Shown here in pieces: positions 12,601 through 23,615 of a stretch of 64,000 bases of DNA; the stretch's first letter is position 1; each line of letters opens with the position of its first letter. The stretch lies in assembly GCF_949628265.1 (NCBI RefSeq), contig NC_088786.1, positions 30,463,681 through 30,527,680 of the forward strand. Direction: 5' to 3'. The notes under the pieces are model-generated. The model saw only the letters and a list, made by a program, of their open reading frames with translations, was not told where the DNA came from and did no database searches. The DNA is from Cloeon dipterum. Taxonomy: Eukaryota > Arthropoda > Insecta > Ephemeroptera > Baetidae. The position numbers and the translations under genes were made by a program.

Positions 12601-15600
12601 GTGGCTCAGCATCGTCATCATCGTTTTCCTGCTGGTTCTCTCTGGCCTCTTTTCGGGACTCAATCTGGGACTGATGGCTCTGGACAAAACTGAGCTCAAG
12701 ATCGTGGGCAACACCGGCACCGAGACTGAGAGAAAACACGCCAAGGCGATTGAGCCAGTGCGTTCGCACGGCAACTACCTGCTGTGTTCACTACTTTTAG
12801 GTGGGTACACGCTGGGCCCAACCTCGTGCTTTTTAGTGTTTTTATGCGGTTTTGTGAAAACAGCTACTCTAGGTTTCGAATTTTCCTTTAAAATGAGATT
12901 TATTCTGATGATGACTCTCCAGTAGAAAATGCTTTTAAAGAACAGAGAATAGAGCTCGGTTCATCTTGGTGTATCGTTTATATTTAAACGGCTGGAGGAA
13001 CGTAACGTGTGCAATCTTTAAATGAGATGCATTGAAACTGCGTTTGCACAAAACCGCATTGAGACGAGCACCTCGTTTGCTCTGAATACCGGAGGGAGCC
13101 TTGCTTGCGGCTGCCGAAGGGCGTGCAGAAAAAAATGGTGTATCTAGAGCGAGTGTGACAGTGCAGGTAACGTGCTGGTGAACTCATCGCTGACCATTCT
13201 GATGGACGACCTGACTTCGGGAGCGGTGGCCGTCATCGGATCAACCATCGCCATCGTCATTTTCGGTGAGATAGTGCCGCAGGCGATCTGCTCCAGACAC
13301 GGCCTGGCCGTCGGCGCCCGGACGGTGTACATTACTAAAACGTTCATGTTCATCACCGCGCCCCTTTCTTATCCAATCTCGCTGCTGTTGGATAAAATTT
13401 TGGGCAAGGAGATCGGAAACGTGTACAATAGAGAGCGTCTAAAAGAACTCATCAAGGTATTTATTGTTTTCTGACTTCTTCTCACCACAGTTGTAAAATT
13501 GTTCAAACCTAAACACGTCAGCTAACTAGCTACACTGATTGGACCTAAATACACACCTATCGCGTGTAAAAATTTTCATCTAGATGGATTAAAACTGCTT
13601 GCTAGACTCAAATCCACGCACTGATAATTTATTGATGGTAATCAGCTAAATTTGGGCTCTGGTCTGGGGAAACGTATTTGTGTCCACTCTCACTGAAGTA
13701 CGCAGTAGGCATTCCTTCCCCTATCTTCGACGGTCAACAAAGTCCTTCCGAGCGGCATACTTTAAATTATGCTCTTTGGCCAATAGTTGCTTGAGCACTT
13801 TAAGCGAAAGCATCCACTCAAACATTCCCGTCGTCCGACTTACTTGCATTCTGCGAAGAGACCAGTCGTCTGATAACCGTGACCGTTTGCTTTTGGCTGT
13901 GAGCATCGTGTCGGCCAAAAATAAATTCGGCACTGCTCCTCGGAGATGCAGTCTGGGTGTCTCGTTATGTTTGACTAAAATTATGTATGTGCACGCGCAA
14001 GCACTACAAATAATCCAACGGTAAAAATAGTTTGCGGCTGGTGTGTCGCCGCGGCTGGAATTTCGCTCCTTCGCGTAACGCAAATATTAAGCAATTTATC
14101 GTCCAACACGCGGTAAACTTATGTAAACGGAGAGACACGTTATTTTCACACTGCTGTTGATAGCACCATGCTTAAAGTTAAAAGTCATCACTTTGTTATT
14201 AGTTCTTTCGCGCGTGCAAATCTTTAGCAAAACACGTTTGATGTTGATGCAGTTTTATATTTGGCAAGCAAAAATACTCGCGTTCGCGTTTGGTTACGAA
14301 TTTCTGCGTCGGATTCGCGCATCCGCTAGTCTTGTTTCATGAATTGCGTTTTGAGTTTCAAAATAAGTGTAATTTGCATTGCGCGTCTATCTGGCATTAC
14401 CGGGAAAAATGCCGACTGTGTTTTCGTTAACGAAAGTGACAGGAAGTGTCGCGTTGCCCTAGCAGATTTGTCTTTCAGCCCGCTCCCCTTACGGAATACA
14501 AGTGCAAAAAATATGATGATGTTTAGGAGATGCGCGCACGTGTGCCTGTTGTCAGTTGCGGCAAAGATGCGAAAACAGACCAAATACAATTTGTGTTTCA
14601 AATTAGCGCTGTCGGAAGGCGAGTCTCTGTTTGAAATAAGTTGAATGCAGCATCGTTAATATCGACCACTCTCTTGACTGTTCAAGCTGTTTGGTTAACA
14701 TATTTAAATTTTAGGTCTCAGCCGCGCGTTTTTTGGGCCGAATTTCGGGCCAGCGGTGGCAGTGGATTGTAAAATTTGTACAATGATATATTTTGCATTT
14801 TTTGCCATTATTTTTCTCTGGCACTCAACAATTTTTTCTACATTTTGATCTGGAGTGGCTGATATAGCTTAGCCATAGTCGGTGGCTGGCGCGGCGGAGC
14901 GCGACTGGCTGGGGGCTGAGACCTCTATCCAACTTGATTAATTTAATATTTGCCGGCAAACGTCGTCTTGAAGCTATTAAAAACAAAGCAAAAATCGTTT
15001 AAGTATTAAAATTGTTTCATTCAAGGTCAAACTCATTAAATTCGAATGCATCATTATTTTGCTGGCAAAAACCATTCACTTAACACTGTTATGTAACTGA
15101 CCCTATCTTTCCCTTGGTATTTGTTAATTCTGCTTTGGTGTTGATTTTCTCACCAAATTAACTCAGTCCTCCATTTAAGCGTCGCTAATGTCCTGAATAT
15201 AATGAATAGGCCTAATGTGCCCGCCGCTACATTTGTATCTTTCTTGGGCACCCAGCCATTACTTTTATTATCAGCCGCTTGTTGGCGGCTATTCCCCTGC
15301 AAATTTGCCGCATTTCAACGACTTCTTTTTCTTTAATTCTACGATAGCTATTTAGCTCTCGCGCTAAGCCAGAACTGTAAAAGTAAGCTGACGGAAGATA
15401 TTTAACGGCAATTCTTCATTTTATGTTAAACATATATAGCTGTTAGTAATTTCGCTATCAGCAGGGCTCCATTGTATCGTTTTTTGCCAGTTATTTGAAA
15501 AAACCTTTGCTTGATTAGTTATAAAAAAATATGAAATTTTACTAACGTATTTATCAAATTTCTTCTGAAATTTAAAACCAAACCTGTAAGCACATGATTA

Positions 15601-18600
15601 TTAGCATTATTATGAACAAGGGAGTAATTTATAATAGTGGGAATTGAAAAGATTATTTGAATTCATCGTGAAATGAAATTTTTACGATCGAAGTAAGCTT
15701 ACACCCCTGATCTTCAGGCAGTGATTTGTTTATGGAAGGCCTCGCCGCTGAAAAACCTAACTGTGCCAAAAGTTTGCATCTGGTTTAAGTGCTTTGCTGC
15801 GGCAGCTGGTCTCAAAAGAATACAAAAAGGCCATTTGCGTCGCTAGCCTATTTCTGGCTGATGGACACTCGGTCGCACATTCGCTGCTTTGCTCGCGTCA
15901 CCAGCACTGCCAATATTATTCAAGAAGTGGAGAGCATTAATTTGAAACTAGATTTAATTGGACCATTGGGATTGGGAAAGGTCGGCTGGTTTTCAAGGAC
16001 AAAATTAAAATGATAAACTTTTTTGTTTTGCTTCCACGAATATCCTCTGTCCTGCGTTGTTGATATTTTGAGCTCTGATGGAGTCTCTCTCGTGTGTTTC
16101 AGGTCACAAATGAATACAATGACTTGGAAAAGGAAGAGGTGAATATCATTTCTGGTGCGCTTGAGCTGAAGGAAAAAGTGGTGCGAGACGTGATGACCAG
16201 CATTGATGACGCCTTCATGCTCCCCGAAGACGCGGTTTTAGATTTTGAAACTTTAAATGAGATAAGAGAAAAAGGTGACTAATAGTCGACTTCCTGCTGC
16301 ATCTCGCAATTTCACGTTCATCTGCAGGTTACTCTCGAATTCCGGTCCACGAGATTGGCAACAGGTACCACATTGTCAACATCTTGTACGCCAAGGACCT
16401 GGCATTCGTCGACTCGCGGCTAAACATGCCCGTCAGTGTGTTTTGCAAATTCCACCCTCGTAACTTTGAGTTTGTGTTTGAGGACGTCACCCTCGACCAC
16501 ATGCTCAAGTTGCTCCGTGAAGGTAAGCAGGCGTTTACGCTGTGCTCGTGTGTTGCAAAATCTAATTCCATATGCACTGTGCAGGCTCAAAGGGACACAT
16601 GGCTTTCGTTCTCAAAGTTGTTACTCAAGATGAAAGGGATCCGTACTACGATCTCGTAGGTTTGGTTACACTGGAGGACATCATCGAGGAAATGATCAAA
16701 GCGGAAATCGTGGATGAGACAGATATGTGGTGTAAGGAGACGTGTGTTTACAAGCCTCATTTGTTTTGACCATTTGCTCGCTACAATTGCAGCCGACAAC
16801 CGGACGAAGCGTCAGTTGGATAGAAATACGTACAACGTGTCACTGTTCATCGGCAAACGAGAGAAGCAAAAGCTCGTCCTTTCACCCCAGCTAACCTTGG
16901 CCGCTTTCCAATTTCTCTGCACATGTAAAATCGACATCAGTTGATTGGTTTATGTTTGATTTTGGTCTACTTTCAGCGGTGTCTCCATTCAAGCCTGAGG
17001 TTATTTCACTCACTGCTTTGCGGAAACTTCTCGAGGAAGATGTTAACCGACAGATTAAACTGAAAAGGAGGGGCATTGTGCAGGATCCACAAAATCTTGT
17101 TATTTACGAAAAGGTATTATAGCTTATAGGCTGTAGTGTGGCGAGTGTTAAAAGCAGAATTTAATTTTTATCACTAGTTCTAATTTACCCAAAATTTTAT
17201 TTTTTATAATTTTAAATATTTGCTGTATGATTCTGTCTGGTTGAGCTATGACCGTAATCACAACATTTTTCTCTTCCAGTGTAAGCCATCCAACTATTTT
17301 GTACTCATTCTTGAGGGCCAGGCTGAGGTTTCAATAGGAAATGAAAATCTGGTTTTCGTCGCACGTCCGTTCACAACCTTTGGAACAGAATTTTTCCTGA
17401 CAGTCAGTAAGTAGAGTTTTCATATCAGTGAGTGACTGTTGTTACATTACAATTGATCGTGTGAATCAGGCGAGTCTCCCCTTGTTATTACGCCGCCAAG
17501 TTTGCCCGAATACCAGCCAGCAGAGTTTTTGCCTGATTATACTGTCAGGGCTCATACAGACGTCACTTTCATCAAAATACCAGTGTCCTTGTACATTGCT
17601 GCGGTCCGGGCGACGAAACTGGACAAGTTGCGAGAAGACGGAGGCGCCTTAGAGGACCTGGATCTTTCAATGGTGACTCATTTCACAGTTTATTGCTTTT
17701 CTATCCATTAACAGAGATGCACTGATTTTATAATGAGAGGAGATTAAACACGAGCTCACAGCATGCCTTTGCCTTTGTAAAAAGTTTCTCTTTGTCATAT
17801 TTGTTGTTGATTGTGCTGATTGATTGTGAACTTACTCTCGTGTCTTTTGTTTGCTGCTTTCGCTGCAGTATATGCTCCAGCAAGATAAGACATGTGACGA
17901 ACTCATAGCATCGCCAGCTTCTGAAGTCCAGGTGAAGTATACAAAATTGTACAACTTGAAAAAGTCAGTTCCAGGTTTTGTTGCTAAGTGTAAAAAAAAG
18001 TCAAAAATGGCTTAATGTATTTGACTCCGTGTAAAAGCATGCATTCACTAATTCCTAAAAAATCTTAAGAGTGAATTGTTGGTTTGTAAAATTTTCCTGA
18101 AAACTCAGTTAACAAAGAATTTTTTGCAGTGTAAATATGCTTTTCTAGAATTTTTTTATTTTAATTTTTGTCTGAAAAGGTTAAACTAATACCCTGAAGG
18201 AGGTGATCCATTAGAAATATGTACTGCTGGGTAAAATAGGGTCAAAATGAACACTAAAACTTTGATCCTTCACTTTTTTGTATACAACTCTAAACATTTG
18301 ATTAACAGCATTAATTTTTCAATTTATGTCTAAAAATGCGATAAACGGTATCAGTGATGGCATATCCTAATTTACCTTGTGAACTAGTAAATAAAATTTT
18401 CATTCTGATATTTTTTATACTAAAAATAGAAATAGTTGCATCCTTTGGCCATTTGTAAATTGTATTGCTAATAGCCAATTGTGTTAGCAGGATGCTCCGC
18501 TAATGGGAAACTCCAGCAGTCCGGGCACAGGCAACGGACCAGTCACGGTCAAGGAGAGGGAGCGTTTCTTGAGCTCCGGTCAGATTTCACCACTTCCGCC

Positions 18601-18652
18601 GAGCCCTAGCGAGAGTCAAGGTCTGCTGCCGCAAGAAAATACGCAGTTTTAG
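618..18652 (+). CDS. uex: CNNM-family Mg2+ transporter (unextended/ACDP-like)
   Basis: Fourteen coding exons: 618-814, 10512-10755, 12358-12516, 12578-12800, 13167-13456, 16103-16274, 16328-16522, 16585-16731, 16793-16924, 16977-17113, 17280-17406, 17470-17672, 17869-17931, 18491-18652. They sum to 816 codons plus stop, with matching phases throughout. Order of parts: N-terminal signal-like hydrophobic stretch (residues about 5-22), extracellular domain (about 66-200), DUF21 membrane domain with [11 protein letters not shown] at its first helix and [13 protein letters not shown] later (about 200-370), a CBS pair ([20 protein letters not shown]; about 380-540), then a cyclic-nucleotide-binding-like domain ([12 protein letters not shown], about 640-740). 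CNNM proteins act in Mg2+ efflux and bind PRL phosphatases; Drosophila has one member, unextended. The first exon is separated by 9.7 kb but its phase-2 donor fits exon 2 exactly. Confidence 0.93.
815..10511 (+). other. 9.7-kb first intron of the CNNM gene
   Basis: GTGAGT donor at 815 and a TTTTATTGCAG acceptor ending at 10511. It is mostly AT-rich with no believable coding exon; the open frames inside are short, overlap on both strands and lack family signatures. Three GC-richer patches (about 4190-4640, 5930-6250 and 9430-9850) stand out and may be regulatory. I recognised no RNA gene or transposon in it. Confidence 0.6.
4190..4640. promoter_or_regulatory. GC-rich block in CNNM intron 1, candidate enhancer or alternative promoter
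   Basis: A block rich in CpG inside AT-rich intron sequence. It holds a perfect 12-bp palindrome GTCACCGGTGAC at 4566-4577, beginning within an AGGTCA half-site at 4565-4570, and a TATA-like CATAAAAAG near 4605. No clear initiator follows. A regulatory role is inference from composition only. Confidence 0.25.
13457..16102 (+). other. 2.6-kb intron 5 of the CNNM gene
   Basis: Lies between the DUF21 exon (ending 13456) and the exon starting at 16103. Open frames on both strands in 13680-14640 overlap each other and show no protein signature. I see no RNA gene or recognisable repeat. The same holds for intron 2 (10756-12357). Confidence 0.5.
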
Positions 18653-19709
18653 CGACAGCCCTCGCGGGGCAACTTTGCGCTGCCCCGCCGCTCACGGTGA
18701 TGCTTGCTGAGCCACAGCTGCGGCTTCGCCACTCAAGCTGCATGCCGTGTCCTTTTAAGCTGTTGATACGTGTTGCGAAGAAGTGCATTCCTTCAAATAG
18801 ACTTTGATTCTTTCCCTGTTAAATATGAATATATTGTTACTATTATTAATTTTATTCAAGCCAGTTACCGCTGTTTTGTGATTAGAAGAAAGGGTAGCAC
18901 ACACTGCTGCGTTAACTAAGAAAATGTATAATGTAATATTTCCGTGCTAGAAATGTTTCGGACCACAATACGCACGCCTTTTGCCGTGCTGACTGTTGAG
19001 TGTAGATTTTTCCTTTTGCTAATTTTTGGTTCCAAAAAGATGGTGCCATATTGATATTGTGTAAGCGCAAACATGCAATGCGATGTTGCTTTCAGTCCTC
19101 TTAACCTATGTATACTTTTAGTCATGAAAGTTCCATGCCAGTTGATTTTGTCGAAACGCGTGTGCGAATGATTATGTGTGTGCTTCACTTCCCTTAATGC
19201 ATTAGAGAAAACTAATTTTTGATGCAATATAATAATTATCTGCCTCTTAAAAGTTATAATATTGTAAATCATTGCTCACACGAGAAAGTCAAAAATTTTG
19301 CGCAATAGTGTCCAAAACTGTAGAACCACAGAACTAAGCATCGTATTCAAAGAAATTTAACAGTTTGCAGGTACAGACTGTCAGAAGTGCTAGTTCAGCC
19401 AAATCATAACATGAAATATATTATGAATTATAAACATTACATTGATACCTGTACCTGAGAAATTCTTGTAAGGAGGATTTAATTAGAGTTGTCATGAAAT
19501 TCCTGAAAATTTACTGTTGGTATTCAATTCAATTTGACCCATATCTTTTACAGAACTTGATTGTTTCATCCGCGAGTCTGTAAAATTATACCATTACACA
19601 TAATGTTGTCATCTTGGTTGATGCTTACTTCCTCTAGTTTGTTCAGCAAAAATTACTCAACTATGTATAGCCAAAACTTCTAGTAACATAAATACATATG
19701 TAATCGTGC

Positions 19710-19724
19710 AATAAATTAAATAAA
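19710..19724 (+). terminator. Poly(A) signals of the CNNM gene
   Basis: Two AATAAA hexamers (19710-19715 and 19719-19724) about 1.06 kb after the CNNM stop codon. The stretch 18653-19710 is then the 3' UTR. From there to SLBP the DNA is very AT-rich, and I see no other gene. Confidence 0.5.
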
Positions 19725-20800
19725 GTGACTCTTTAGCAGGTATAAGAGCTTAGCTGAATGCGAATGATATATAGTAATTTGCTTAATATTTTGTGTCACG
19801 GAAACCTTTGCCAGAATTGAAGATTGAAACATCCAAGAACCGCATTTTAAATAAAAGTTTAGATTGATTACCATCAATTGAATTCGACATAACTCGTTTC
19901 ATTAAGACGCTATACATCCCGAAAATCCCAAAAACCATGCAATAATTATTAGGAACAACTATATATATAGACTTAATTATTTAAAACAAAAAAGTGAAGG
20001 AGCTCTAATAGCATCAAAGATTGTGAAGCGCGTGAGATAAGTAAATTAACTTGCGTCTCTACTAAAACTAAAATTAGGAACCTCAGAAAATCTGGAAATC
20101 CATTTGAAATGAAATCATATATATATTCATTATATATAATTTAAAATATTTAAGTCTCACGCATTGCAACTTATAATATAATATTATGTAGCTAATTAGC
20201 TTAAACCATTAAAAATAAATTAGATACGAATAATTTTGCAATATATTTTGTGAGTTTCAAATGTTCTTATTTCGCTTATTTCATTCCTATTTATTTATGT
20301 AAATATAAAGGTCCCAAATAATGGAATAAAATTCTCCATCCAGACATCCAGACCGCGTCAATTTGAATTGCGGAGCTCTTCCCTCTTTTTGTTTCATCAT
20401 GAACACCATAACCTCGCTACAAAGCAAACTTGAGTGACTATTGGCTATTCCCTGGTTCTCTTTCCCGCGCTTTAACAAGTTTGCAACAAGAGCTGCAGCT
20501 GCTGCTAGCGAAAAGAGAACGAGTACACATACAGACAACGCCAACTTTCAGCGCTGTTTTTATGTTTTAATCGACATGTAGGTCTCGCCATACTTACGCA
20601 AGCCTTCATATCAATTTCATCCAAATTTTTAACTTCGTATTCGAGCAAATTCAATCGAAAAGAAGCAACAAAAGACTCGCCGACGATCTTTTATGCTGCA
20701 GGTTCGCCATTGTGCAGGCTAAAACTTTGCCCTTCACACACATCATGCCTGTAAAACTCTGTTTGAGTGATTTCACGACACGTTTGAATTTTAGGTTCTG

Positions 20801-22277
20801 ATGCCATCTGACGCAGTAGAAAGCCCAGCTGCCGAGAAGATGACCGAGTACCAAAGTTGGGCTGATATGGCTGACAGCAACTCGTCGATGAACAGAACGC
20901 CGATCAAGGAAGAAAGGCTCAGTAGTGAAGACGAGTGTCTCGACTCTAAACCAAATCGCGCATTCAAGAAGATAGACTTTGGCACTGACGAGAGCCCCAT
21001 GAAGACTGAATCCCCGGCAAAGGGATGTCAATCTCCTGACCTGATGAATTGCAGTCCCGTCAAAACCCCTATCAAAACAGAGCCGCAAAGCACCAGCGGC
21101 AGGAGAAATGTGGATGTGACCAAGAGACTGTGGTCCAGCCCCAGGCGAAGGGAAAGGGAGGCCAGGCTACCTAAACTGGGTTTGGCCATATCCCCCAGAC
21201 GCCCCCTCTGTCCTCCAGACAGTCCTGTGATGAGTCCTCGCGACCTGAAAAGAAAGCGACCCAAAGACCTTTTCAATGGTGGCAGTCCAGCCGGTTCCCT
21301 CTGCTCGTCCCCAGGGTAGGGAATAATCAGCAAGAAAAATGGGTTTGGGATTTTAAATTTCCTTACATTTTCAGGGACCGTGGAGTATTCAGCCCTAGGC
21401 CTAAGAAGATAAACATGGATGAATTAGAAACTGACCCATTGATCCTGAGCAGGAGGGACAAGCAAATCGATTATGGCAAGAATACTGAAGGTTATCGCAG
21501 ATACATAGAGATGGTTCCTAAGTACGATCTTATCCTCAGCGATCCTCATTATGTTTAAATCACCTTTGTCTATTGCAGGCCCAAGAGAACCCCCAACCAT
21601 CCTCATACACCCCCCAGAGACCTGAAGAACAGTCGAAGAGGGTGGGATGGTTGTATCCGAAAGTGGCGGCAACAACTGCATGAATATGACCCTCCCAATG
21701 ATGATGATGATCTTGACAAGTGAGTGGCCTCTATCTAGATCTCAATTGTTTTTATTAAATATCATCGATAATCAAATTAATTTACTGCCACGGTGATAAA
21801 TATTTAATTCAATGGACTGAAGCTAGCTTTTATGGCCATTTTCGTTAAGTTGACTGGATATTATTTATTTTATTAAAATGGTCCCAAGTGTAAGTTATAG
21901 GATTCCATAAAGTTGGTTATCATTTATAAAAAAAGGTAGTGTCTTGAGGGCACAGACCATTAAGACATCGTCTTGGTCTGATCAAAAAAGGCATTATCAA
22001 CCAAAATCCTTTGACAGTTTTATTTTTCAAAGACTAAATATAAAAAAAAACAATAAATAAATTCAACTGGGTTAGTTAGTTTGGTAAAATTTTAAACAGC
22101 CACTTTGACAAATAAAATAATAACCATTTCCATCTCTACAGCCTGGACACAATGTCTGAAGCTTCGCTTGATATGGGCAGTGACAATCAATCCGAGATCT
22201 CATACCCAGGCAGTGGCTCTAGGCAAAGAGTCCCGCGCCCCTCTAGCACCATATCTTTGGATGAGGCCGCCAATTGA
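20801..22277 (+). CDS. SLBP: Histone RNA stem-loop binding protein
   Basis: Four coding exons: 20801-21315, 21375-21521, 21579-21719, 22142-22277 (312 residues). The RNA-binding domain (about residues 187-267) begins [20 protein letters not shown] and ends in SRRGWD ... LHEYDPP, the family hallmark. SLBP binds the 3' hairpin of replication-dependent histone mRNAs for processing, export and translation. The N-terminal half is rich in SP and TP sites (RTPIK, ESPMK, SPVKTP, SPRR) and has a basic KRKRPKD patch, fitting the known cell-cycle phosphorylation and nuclear import. Oddity: where the family has TPNK followed by KKYSRRSWD, this protein reads [15 protein letters not shown]. An acceptor-like TTAG sits 6 bases before the ATG, so an upstream noncoding exon is possible. 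Confidence 0.93.
21953..21980. repeat. Small hairpin in SLBP intron 3
   Basis: CAGACC at 21953-21958 is the reverse complement of GGTCTG at 21975-21980. Inner arms AAGAC and GTCTT extend the stem across a 3-nt bulge with a 3-base loop. It does not match the histone hairpin consensus. Function unknown. Confidence 0.35.
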
Positions 22278-22796
22278 GAACTACTTGACAGCTATCACAA
22301 TCTATGATTGGCCTGTGTAAATCCCACTCAAATTCATGGGTGTCTTTTGAGTTTTCTACATATTATAATATGTTCATCATATTTCTATAGTAAGCTGTAA
22401 TTATGACTATGTTTACGGTAAATTATTTGTTTTAAGTTGAGATTGCCGTTTGACGCGCAATCTGCTCGCTACAGATGCTTTCATTAGTTTCTAAGAAAAT
22501 TGTTTCAGGATGTGTTTTCAATTCTTTCTTGAGAGAGAATGTTGGACCACTGAAACTGATTTGAATGTAGAATTGCCTCTTTGTTTCTTGGCATCTAGCT
22601 AAGTTTTGTAAGTTTGTGCCTTTTGTGTGAAACAATGACTGGAGACACGTGTGAATAACCTAGCTTAATTGCATGTTGATGATGTGAAATTTGAATTTCT
22701 AAAGATGATTCTAATCTGAAAATATTTCTTGTGGAATTTTTGTAATCAAAATTGAAGTGAGTGTGAAACAAGACAATGAGTATTTTGTATAGCTAC

Positions 22797-22802
22797 AATA
22801 AA
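22797..22802 (+). terminator. Poly(A) signal of SLBP
   Basis: AATAAA 520 bases after the SLBP stop. The remaining gap to the exportin-7 start region (22803 to about 23300) is AT-rich and shows no gene. Confidence 0.5.
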
Positions 22803-23308
22803 TCAGAGAATTTCTAAAACAGAAAATTTTGTGTAATTGATCATATTCCTAACAAAGGAAATTTTATCTAATTAACTTGGCGTCTTTATACAAAGAAAAA
22901 TAAAATGTGTAGTCACATTAAAATATATAAAGTGGGAATATGGATCAACGTGACCCTGACGTCGCAAGTCGCGTGTCTGCCTGCAAAAAAATCATCAGTT
23001 TGATCCAGACAATTTAGATGATTGTTTATCACACAAAAATTTTAAATTGTCGGTTTCAGTAATAATTAAGCAACAAAACAAAGGAATTTTGTAAACACAA
23101 AATAAGTTGCGTTGAAAATTTTCATAACACCTATCTATTTGTAAATTCAAGTGGATTAAAAAGAAATCAATTCAAAATTTTATTATTACTATTCCAAGAA
23201 TCTAAATACAATCATTCCTTTTTTTAATCAAGATCAGGCCTCACTAAATTTAATCGTAGTCCTGCTTTATCCCCCTTTCCCGGGCGTGGTTTTTCAACTC
23301 GCGCCACT

Positions 23309-23615
23309 CACGTGTTTGTCAACAACCGAAAACAAGTGAAGCGAGTGCAACGCTGCCTGGCCTGCGAATCGCATTTTCTGCCCCTTCGGCTGGCTGGTTC
23401 GCTGCTGCAAGAAATTGAGCTGCTGCCTAGCAAGGAAATTCGCCAACTGCTCGACCAATTTTCAATGAATCATCGCGCAAATGACTGAGTTGCAGGTAAA
23501 CGAGCATGTCCTCGAGGAACAGACGCCGTCACGTGTAGGGAAGGTCGGGAATCGCGGCGAACGGACAGGCAGCCCGAGTCGCGGAGTTCATTTGACCGCC
23601 ATTTCATTTCACGTG
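23309..23615. promoter_or_regulatory. Three CACGTG E-boxes around the exportin-7 start
   Basis: CACGTG occurs at 23309-23314, 23530-23535 and 23610-23615, each preceded by T; the last is the full palindrome TCACGTGA. They flank the first coding exon (23481-23495) in a GC-rich stretch that is probably the promoter and early intron. bHLH-ZIP factors (Max/Mitf/USF type) bind such sites; actual binding is inferred. Confidence 0.4.
23465..23488 (+). CDS. Overlapping upstream ORF of exportin-7
   Basis: An ATG at 23465 opens a 7-codon frame that ends in TGA at 23486-23488. It lies in the +1 frame and runs across the exportin-7 ATG at 23481. If the transcript starts upstream of 23465, a ribosome using this ATG would pass the main start. 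Seen directly; effect on translation is inferred. Confidence 0.35.
   Translation: MNHRAND

Noticed and set aside
20287-20544. 85-codon minus-strand frame with a hydrophobic N-terminus, upstream of SLBP
   Set aside because: It could be a small membrane protein, but there is no homology cue, promoter or splice support and the composition is unremarkable.
20651-21088. 145-codon minus-strand frame opposite SLBP exon 1
   Set aside because: Shadow of the real SLBP coding exon; no signature of its own.
21953-21980. Hairpin in SLBP intron 3 as a histone-type stem-loop for self-regulation
   Set aside because: Stem and loop sequence do not fit the histone hairpin consensus.
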